Source: a bacterium (GTDB taxonomy: Bacteria; Patescibacteria; Dojkabacteria; JAKAPS01; JAJZLI01). Taken from it: 64,000 bases of DNA. Shown one piece after another: positions 58,780-64,000 of this stretch; position 1 is the first letter of the stretch; every line of letters begins with the position of its first letter. The DNA lies in assembly GCA_021816845.1 (NCBI GenBank), contig JAKAWT010000001.1:418044-482043 (forward strand). The letters run 5' to 3'. The notes under the pieces are model-generated. The model was not told where the DNA came from and did no database searches. It was given only the letters and a program-made list of their open reading frames with translations. The position numbers and the translations under genes are program-made.

Positions 58780-58863
58780 GCCGGAATGGCGGAATTGGTA
58801 GACGCACAGGACTCAAAATCCTGGGAGAGCAATCTTATGTGGGTTCAAGTCCCTCTTCCGGCA
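58780..58863 (+). tRNA. tRNA-Leu (anticodon CAA)
   Basis: Class II tRNA with a long variable arm. GCCGGAA pairs with TTCCGGC, the anticodon loop is CTCAAAA (CAA, reading TTG), and the discriminator is A. No CCA is encoded. Confidence 0.96.
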
Positions 58864-58910
58864 GATTATTTAGATACTTTGGATTCAGATCCTTATTAAA
58901 TATAATTATT

Positions 58911-59462
58911 ATGGCAACATTATCTTCAAACCAATTAAGACAAGGAACCGTTTTTAAGGACGGTTTAGATTATTTTCTAGTTTTAAAATATGATAGAGTA
59001 GTCCAAGGTAGAGGCGGAATGACAGTAAAAATTAAGGTAAAAAATATTAAAACTGGATCCATAGTAGAAAAAGGATATAAAGGTAATGATAAAGTTGAAT
59101 CTGTAGAACTTTTAAAAAGAAGTGCTCAATTTTTATATTCTGATACTGTGAATCTACATTTTATGGATAGTGAAACATTTGAGCAGATAGAGATTGAAGG
59201 CCAAAATAAATATTTTAAAGAAGGGGATAAAGCTATTATATCTTATCTTGAAGGTGATCCTATAAGTGTAGATATTCCTAATGTGGTATCATTGAAAGTA
59301 GAGTATACGGAAGAAGGAGGTAATAGTGGAAACACTGTATCTTCGGCTTTAAAAGAGGCAAAAATGGAAACCGGTATTACTGTTATGGTACCTCTTTTTA
59401 TTAAAACAGGAGAAATAATTAAGATAAATACTGAAAATGATGAATATAAAGGGAGAAAATAA
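58911..59462 (+). CDS. efp: Elongation factor P
   Basis: This 183-residue protein has the three-barrel EF-P layout: SSNQLRQGTVFKDGLDYFL, GGMTVKIKVKNIKTGSIVEKG and a C-terminal TGITVMVPLFIKTGEIIKI. I take the ATG at 58911 because the frame upstream runs back over tRNA-Leu. The tip residue that is modified in other bacteria is Arg34 here (VVQGRGGM), not Lys34. No EarP or EpmA gene is near. EF-P eases Pro-Pro synthesis. Confidence 0.95.
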   Translation: MATLSSNQLRQGTVFKDGLDYFLVLKYDRVVQGRGGMTVKIKVKNIKTGSIVEKGYKGNDKVESVELLKRSAQFLYSDTVNLHFMDSETFEQIEIEGQNKYFKEGDKAIISYLEGDPISVDIPNVVSLKVEYTEEGGNSGNTVSSALKEAKMETGITVMVPLFIKTGEIIKINTENDEYKGRK

Positions 59463-59463
59463 T

Positions 59464-60753
59464 ATGTCTGATCCAAATATAACAAAGATTGTATTAGATA
59501 ATAGTGTTAGACTTATACATTGCAAAATTCCAACATCTGCCTTTGTAACAATAGAAATTTCGGTTTTAGCAGGTTCTAGAAATGAGAGTAATGACAATAT
59601 GGGTATAGCACATTTTTTGGAACATACTATGTTTTCTGGTACAGATAAAAGACCAAATAATAAAATAATAGGGTTTGAAATAGAGTCCTTAGGGGGAAGT
59701 ATGAATGCAGCTACCTCAGAAGAAACTACTTCTTATTATATAAAAATTCCATATGAAAATTTTACTAAAGCGTTTGAAATTTTATCAGATATGTTCCTGC
59801 ATTCAAACTTTAATAGTTCATATCTAGAAGTAGAGAAGGGTGTCATTAAGGAAGAACTACGAATGTATGAGGATACTCCCCAGAGGGATATTTTTACTCT
59901 TTATAATGAGCTTCTATACAAAGATACACCTTTAGGTAGAGATATTGGAGGCACAATAGAAAGTATTGATCATATAACAAGAGAAAAGGTATTGAATTTC
60001 ATAAAAAATAATTACTATCTAAATAATATTGTTATATCAATTGTTGGCAACGTTGGTAGAGAAGAAGCACTAGATACAGTGACAAAGTATTTTAGAAATG
60101 ACAATCTTGGATCAAGGTCTCTAGTAAATGGGGAAAATAACTATATTAAATCCAAATTCTCAGAAGATAATATAAAGATAAAGAAAAAAGATGTTAATCA
60201 AACACATTTTATACTTAGTTTTAGAGGGTATCCTGCTGGAGATGATAGGCAATATAGTCTAAATGTATTATCCTCTATTTTAGGAGGTGGTTTTGGAGCA
60301 TGGCTTTTCCAAAAATTACGTAATGAAATGGGAGTTGCTTACTATGTCTATTCTGGTACAGCTGAATATATGGATATAGGAGATCTACATATAGTAGCTG
60401 GTGTTGACAATAAAAGATTTGAGGAATCTTTAGTAACAATTATTAAAACAGTATCTTCAATAAAAAATAAAAATATAAGAAAAGAAGATATCATTAGGGC
60501 TAAGGAATACATAAAAGGGAATCTATCTTCATATTTTGAAACTACAGATAATATGGCTTCTTTTTTTGCAGATGAAGAATTAAGGTTTAAAAAAATAAGA
60601 TCTCTAAATGATTTGAAATCATCTATAGATAAAGTATCTATAGATTCTCTATATGATGTATTTAATGATATCAAAAAACATATATATCTGGCTTGTATAT
60701 TGCCAGATAAGACATCTACATCTAATTTAGATGATATTATAAATCATACTTGA
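59464..60753 (+). CDS. M16-family zinc peptidase
   Basis: At 429 residues it carries the inverted zinc motif H50-FLE-H54 in AHFLEHTMFSGT and the third ligand in VEKGVIKEELRMYEDTP. The second half is the inactive-like M16 domain (FRGYPAGDDRQYSLNVLSSILGGGF). I choose the ATG at 59464, one base after efp; an in-frame upstream ATG at 59437 lies inside efp. Single-chain homologues in bacteria process peptides; substrate unknown. Confidence 0.93.
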   Translation: MSDPNITKIVLDNSVRLIHCKIPTSAFVTIEISVLAGSRNESNDNMGIAHFLEHTMFSGTDKRPNNKIIGFEIESLGGSMNAATSEETTSYYIKIPYENFTKAFEILSDMFLHSNFNSSYLEVEKGVIKEELRMYEDTPQRDIFTLYNELLYKDTPLGRDIGGTIESIDHITREKVLNFIKNNYYLNNIVISIVGNVGREEALDTVTKYFRNDNLGSRSLVNGENNYIKSKFSEDNIKIKKKDVNQTHFILSFRGYPAGDDRQYSLNVLSSILGGGFGAWLFQKLRNEMGVAYYVYSGTAEYMDIGDLHIVAGVDNKRFEESLVTIIKTVSSIKNKNIRKEDIIRAKEYIKGNLSSYFETTDNMASFFADEELRFKKIRSLNDLKSSIDKVSIDSLYDVFNDIKKHIYLACILPDKTSTSNLDDIINHT

Positions 60754-60760
60754 TACTAAA

Positions 60761-61408
60761 ATGTTTTATATTAGTGTACTAGATATTCTTTTTAATGTAT
60801 TATTTATACTGTTTTCAATATTGACTCTATGGTTAGTCTTCTATAAATATGGTGGTAAATTTGATTATAATACTTCACTAATTACTAATAATGATTTCTG
60901 GGATTTCATATTTTTACTCTTAATATCATTCTTTTTTGGTTATTTAATACTAGGTTATATGGGTGTTATATATCTGTGTTTACTATCTTCTTTGCTATTT
61001 TTAAGACTTAAAACATATAGGTGGACATTAGTATTTGATTTCTATGCTTTATTTATGAGTATTATTCTTGTTCCTTATTTACGATCCATTGGTATAATTT
61101 ATATTATCATATTATTTCTAATCATATTCTTTATAATATTATCTAATTTAGGAAATTTGAGTAGTAAAATTACATCTTCTAAACCTTTATTTCAAGGTTA
61201 TGGAGTAACTGTTCTTTTTACAATTTTGTCTATAATATATTTTTTTAATTCTGGATTATGGGTAATAAAGAATAATTTTATCTATAATCTTGACCTTGAT
61301 GCCATATTATTAACTGTAGGTCTTTTTTGTTTACTACTAAAGTTATTTTTAAAAAATGAAGAGCTAACATTTGATATGTTAAAAAAAGGATCTAGATACA
61401 AGGAGTAA
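60761..61408 (+). CDS. Polytopic membrane protein, unknown
   Basis: This 215-residue hydrophobic protein has about six or seven helices and a short charged tail (LTFDMLKKGSRYKE). I see no recognisable enzyme motif; in particular no Lgt-type G-x-x-G-N-F. It starts 7 nt after the M16 peptidase gene and is probably cotranscribed with it. Function unknown. Confidence 0.7.
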   Translation: MFYISVLDILFNVLFILFSILTLWLVFYKYGGKFDYNTSLITNNDFWDFIFLLLISFFFGYLILGYMGVIYLCLLSSLLFLRLKTYRWTLVFDFYALFMSIILVPYLRSIGIIYIIILFLIIFFIILSNLGNLSSKITSSKPLFQGYGVTVLFTILSIIYFFNSGLWVIKNNFIYNLDLDAILLTVGLFCLLLKLFLKNEELTFDMLKKGSRYKE

Positions 61409-61491
61409 AATTGAAATAAAAGTGTATAAATACTTTTAATATGATATAAATCAGCTAATGTCTAGTTATTAATACAATTTTTTTTATTTTG

Positions 61492-61500
61492 TGATATACT
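61492..61500 (+). promoter_or_regulatory. Extended -10 promoter of the TraR/DksA-type gene
   Basis: TGA followed by TATACT (61495-61500) lies 37 nt upstream of the ATG at 61538. The T-rich stretch before it holds no clear -35. Confidence 0.5.
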
Positions 61501-61537
61501 GGTTCAACAAAAAATTACTTTAGGTATATTAGAATAA

Positions 61538-61882
61538 ATGGATAAAATAAAAAAGCAGTTAGAAGCTGAAAAAAAGAGAATCTTACAAGAAATAAAGAGT
61601 ATCAACAATTCTGTATCAGAAGCATCTCCTGATGATAATGCTGAGTTTTTTGATGATGTTGATAATCTAAACCAAAGAATTGAGAATTTAGATATTAAAG
61701 ATAAACTTAAATTGGTTTTAAAAGATGTGGAATCAGCATTATCAAAAATAGATAAAGGATCTAAAGGCAAATATGGAATCTGTGAAAACTGTAAAAAACC
61801 TATTGAGAAAAAAAGATTAGAAACATATCCTTTTGCAAAATACTGTACTGCCTGTATGAATAAGTTGGAAAATGAAGAATAG
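61538..61882 (+). CDS. TraR/DksA-type zinc-finger protein
   Basis: A 114-residue protein: a coiled-coil N-terminal half (LEAEKKRILQEIKSINNSV) with the acidic tip DDNAEFFDDV, then a Cys4 finger (CENCKKPIEKKRLETYPFAKYCTACM given in parts: CENCKKP, YPFAKYCTAC). DksA-like proteins act through the polymerase secondary channel. The D-x-x-D/A tip is not strictly conserved, so regulation by ppGpp is uncertain. It overlaps the RluD-like gene by 11 nt. Confidence 0.88.
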   Translation: MDKIKKQLEAEKKRILQEIKSINNSVSEASPDDNAEFFDDVDNLNQRIENLDIKDKLKLVLKDVESALSKIDKGSKGKYGICENCKKPIEKKRLETYPFAKYCTACMNKLENEE

Positions 61883-63218
61883 TAATATTTATCCTGATAA
61901 ATTTGTTTCTAATAAAAATCAATCTGGTCAGATAAACTCTCTGGATTCTGATCCAAAGCATCTTGATCCTGAGTCCTCTGATCTCACAACTATAACCATA
62001 ATAGCAGATTATACAGATAGACTCGATCTAGTATTATCAGACTCTAACAAAGATAAACTATCACATATTTTAAGAACCCAGGGGTCGAGGACTCCAGAGT
62101 CAAGAACAAGATTTAAAAAACTTATTAAAGATGGTTTTGTCAAAGTTAATTCAAATATTGTTAAGAAGCCAAGATTCAAAGTTAACCCTGGAGATGAGAT
62201 TACATATATAGATTTCTCCTATAAACCAGAATTTAATATAAAACCTCAAAATATAAAATTAGATATTATATATGAGGATCAAAATGTTATTGTAATAAAT
62301 AAAAAACAAGGCCAAGTAGTCCATCCTGGGGCTGGGAATCTAGATAAAACTATCCTAAATGGCATAATCTTCAAATTGAGATTCGATCAATCTAGATTGA
62401 ACCAATCGAGATTAGGTAATATTGGAAGTAATCTCTCAAATAGGCCTGGTGTAGTTCATAGACTTGATAAAGACACTACTGGTGTTATGCTGTTTGCAAA
62501 GGATGAGAAAACACTTAATTTCTTAGTTGATCAGTTTAAAAAAAGAGAAGTTGAAAAAACATACTTAGTTCTTGCCAGTGGATTTGTGAAAAGTTCTGTC
62601 AAAGGATCTATATATATTGATAAAAGCAATTTTACGGTAAAAGGCTTTATAAAAAGATCAAATTCTGATAGAAGGAAATTTATATTCTCAGATACTGGAT
62701 CCAATGAATCTGTATCTGAGAGTTCTAAATCTATTGGTAAAGAGTCAATAACCAATTTTAAGATTCTAAGATATATAGAGAGTAAAGCTACTGGATCTAA
62801 GAGATCTGGATCCAACGGATCTAGGTCCAATAGTGTAAGTGATAGATTTACCTTACTTGAAGCATATCCCAAGACTGGAAGGACTCATCAGATAAGAGTA
62901 GCCCTATCTTCCATTGGTCATCCTGTTGTAGGAGACAAAGTTTATTCTATAAAATCCTATAGGAACAGTTTTAATTTAAATAATTACAAAAATAAAAAAC
63001 AACAAGGTCCAACAAATCGAGGTTCACGGAACCAAGATTCGAAGTTAAATAACATGTATCTCCATTCCTTATCTTTGAAGTTAAAAATACCGAGTACAGA
63101 AGACGGTTCTGGAGTAGTAAGAACCTTTATTGCTGATGTGCCCAGTTTTTGGTCTAAAACTATTGGCTTTAATCCTATTAGGTCCAGGCCTGCCAGGGTG
63201 TCTAGGCATGCGGTCTAG
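61872..63218 (+). CDS. RluA/RluD-family rRNA pseudouridine synthase with low-complexity insertions
   Basis: This 448-residue protein has an S4-like domain (about 50-115: RLDLVLSDSNKDKLSHILRT, LIKDGFVKVNSNIVKKPRFK), the catalytic PGVVHRLDKDTTGVMLFAK with the essential Asp, and TLLEAYPKTGRTHQIRVALS. It is ~120 residues longer than RluD. The excess is Ser/Arg/Gly/Asn-rich stretches at about residues 5-45, 170-195, 275-290, 305-325 and 370-395, encoded by GATC-rich DNA with imperfect palindromes. Target uridines cannot be read from sequence. Confidence 0.88.
   Translation: MKNSNIYPDKFVSNKNQSGQINSLDSDPKHLDPESSDLTTITIIADYTDRLDLVLSDSNKDKLSHILRTQGSRTPESRTRFKKLIKDGFVKVNSNIVKKPRFKVNPGDEITYIDFSYKPEFNIKPQNIKLDIIYEDQNVIVINKKQGQVVHPGAGNLDKTILNGIIFKLRFDQSRLNQSRLGNIGSNLSNRPGVVHRLDKDTTGVMLFAKDEKTLNFLVDQFKKREVEKTYLVLASGFVKSSVKGSIYIDKSNFTVKGFIKRSNSDRRKFIFSDTGSNESVSESSKSIGKESITNFKILRYIESKATGSKRSGSNGSRSNSVSDRFTLLEAYPKTGRTHQIRVALSSIGHPVVGDKVYSIKSYRNSFNLNNYKNKKQQGPTNRGSRNQDSKLNNMYLHSLSLKLKIPSTEDGSGVVRTFIADVPSFWSKTIGFNPIRSRPARVSRHAV
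62389..62413 (+). repeat. Palindromic element inside the RluD-like gene
   Basis: AATCTAGATTG (62389-62399) and CAATCGAGATT (62403-62413) form an 11-bp hairpin with one mismatch and a 3-nt loop. It encodes QSRLNQSRL in frame, just ahead of the catalytic motif. Confidence 0.6.
62792..62830 (+). repeat. GGATCT/GGATCC-rich cluster inside the RluD-like gene
   Basis: Four GATC hexamer-like units (GGATCT, AGATCT, GGATCC, GGATCT) plus TAGGTCC lie within ~36 nt, imperfectly palindromic, encoding a Gly/Ser/Arg/Asn stretch absent from usual RluD proteins. Confidence 0.55.
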
Positions 63219-63270
63219 ATTCGACAGATTAAGATTATTAGATAAGTAAATATATATTATAGTTAGTTTT

Positions 63271-63585
63271 ATGTCTAGTAAATTCATAATAAAAAACGAA
63301 GATTTTATATGTTTGAATTGTGGAAAAACAGTTTTAAAAGATACTTCAGGATCATACAGAAATCATTGTAATTTTTGTTTATATTCTCTCCATGTTGATA
63401 AGTTTCCAGGAGATAGGAAAGAATATTGTCATGGCCTTATGAAACCAACATTTATTGACGTTAGAACTAATAAAACTATTATATCCTATAAATGCACGAA
63501 ATGTGGCCTGGAGAAAAAGAATAAAGCCTTAAATGATGATGATATAGTAAACATGGTACTATCTGACTATAATAATTACTCATAG
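63271..63585 (+). CDS. RNHCP-domain zinc-ribbon protein
   Basis: This 104-residue protein matches the RNHCP domain: FICLNCGKTV, then RNHCNFCLYSLHVD with PGDRKEYCHG, and a final CTKCG. The name motif R-N-H-C-P reads R-N-H-C-N here. Two or more zinc sites are likely. The function of the family is not established; it is common in Patescibacteria and Actinobacteria. It stands alone, 52 nt after the RluD-like gene. Confidence 0.85.
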   Translation: MSSKFIIKNEDFICLNCGKTVLKDTSGSYRNHCNFCLYSLHVDKFPGDRKEYCHGLMKPTFIDVRTNKTIISYKCTKCGLEKKNKALNDDDIVNMVLSDYNNYS

Positions 63586-63723
63586 AAATAGATCAAAATC
63601 CATTGACAAAAACTGCTAAATTGGTTAATTTATATTAAGGATAAGGTCCAAATAATAGCTTAATTTTAAGAGATCTAGATCCTCAGTATCTAGACCCAAC
63701 AAAGTATTTATGATACCTTCTTT
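63586..63723. other. Intergenic stretch with GATC/CTAGA-type palindromes
   Basis: These 138 nt hold no gene I can support. A cluster near 63669-63703 (GAGATCTAGATCCTC, TATCTAGACCC) echoes the motif family inside the RluD-like gene. A promoter for the surface-protein gene is likely but not clear. Confidence 0.5.
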
Positions 63724-64000
63724 ATGTTAAAAAATGTAAATATTTCTCATGGAATTGCAGGGCGTCTGAATGTGGGGTCACTTTTACCAGTAATAGTTGT
63801 TTTATTGGTAGGGTTTTTAGTGTTTGGCATTTTTATTACTAAACCTATTCATGCTGTTGGTCTTAGTGGTCTCCAACCTGCTCCATATCTAAACTACCAA
63901 GGTAGACTGGAGAACTCCAACGGTAACCTACTTACTGGTAACTATTATGTAGCATTCTGTATATATACATCAACCACAGCTACTGCATGTGCTCCTGCAT
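63724..64000 (+). CDS. Secreted surface protein, N-terminal part (runs off the window)
   Basis: The frame ATGTTAAAAAATG... is open to the window end (92 codons seen). It has a membrane or signal segment (LLPVIVVLLVGFLVFGIFIT, about 20-39), a probable cleavage zone ending PIHAVG, then PAPYLNYQGRLENSNGNLLTG, a motif found at the start of many large exported surface or tail-fibre-like proteins of Patescibacteria. Thr/Ser/Ala follow. Base composition is richer in C and G than neighbours (CTC, CTG, AAC codons). The full size and function cannot be seen. Confidence 0.75.
   Translation, partial: MLKNVNISHGIAGRLNVGSLLPVIVVLLVGFLVFGIFITKPIHAVGLSGLQPAPYLNYQGRLENSNGNLLTGNYYVAFCIYTSTTATACAPA

Noticed and set aside
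58708..58899. 63-codon open frame
   Set aside because: It runs through tRNA-Leu and has no protein-like features.

Overview
The window is a dense stretch of core chromosome from a small-genome, very AT-rich bacterium, most likely a Patescibacteria (Candidate Phyla Radiation) member. I infer this from the reduced, tightly packed genes, shortened Mfd, RNHCP, DUF5674-like and NYQGRL-type surface proteins, and an rplJ-rplL pair separated from rplK-rplA. UGA is a normal stop (topA, ybaB, yqeY and the M16 peptidase end in it), so the UGA-Gly lineages (Gracilibacteria, Absconditabacteria) are unlikely. I cannot place the lineage more finely. I see no prophage, insertion sequence or CRISPR array.

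Layout. 1-4277: the 3' part of 16S, tRNA-Ile, tRNA-Ala, 23S inside a 26-bp processing stalk, and 5S. 4289-7993: a four-S1-domain S1 protein starting just after 5S, then ClpC. 7994-8453: a rich intergenic region with two perfect DnaA boxes, a promoter-hairpin-terminator small RNA unit, and a second promoter with an attenuator-like leader for rplJ-rplL (8454-9390). 9447-11811 (minus): MreB paralogue and O-antigen-ligase-like protein. 11907-14185: PEGA protein, tRNA-Arg, Ndk. 14292-18371 (minus): rho, rplA, rplK, nusG, secE, tRNA-Trp, rpmG, three tRNAs and a candidate structured RNA with its own promoter. 18368-21283: M50 peptidase, rpmB, priA. 21350-27747: mreB-mreC-mreD-PBP2-topA. 27787-35323: rpsB-tsf-frr-rseP, then HIT, rpsU, yqeY, ybeY, pth, mfd. 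35397-45258: trpS-hisS-dnaX-ybaB-recR-cysS-cca, a degenerate beta-CASP protein, ychF. 45352-45761 (minus): tmRNA. 45828-47259: PilN/PilO-like proteins. 47279-47949 (minus): two small conserved proteins. 48049-58617: rpoB-rpoC-rpsL-rpsG-fusA with a structured leader. 58780-63585: tRNA-Leu, efp, M16 peptidase, membrane protein, TraR/DksA-type protein, RluD-like synthase, RNHCP protein. 63724-end: start of a secreted surface protein.

How it works together. Nearly everything serves translation, transcription, replication/repair or wall shape. Genes are chained with stop/start overlaps. Shine-Dalgarno sites are clear before only a few genes (rplL, rpsB, rpsU, ybaB) although the 16S tail keeps CCTCC. 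For clpC, rho and trpS an extended or consensus -10 lies 6-8 nt before the ATG, predicting leaderless mRNAs. None of the eight tRNAs encodes CCA, consistent with the cca gene, whereas the tmRNA does encode it.

Best leads: the freestanding small RNA at 8137-8264, the structured RNA at 18205-18336 (minus), the beta-CASP pseudoenzyme at 42919-44208, unusual residues in RpoB, RpoC, S12, CysRS and EF-P, and GATC-rich, hairpin-prone in-frame insertions in the RluD-like gene.
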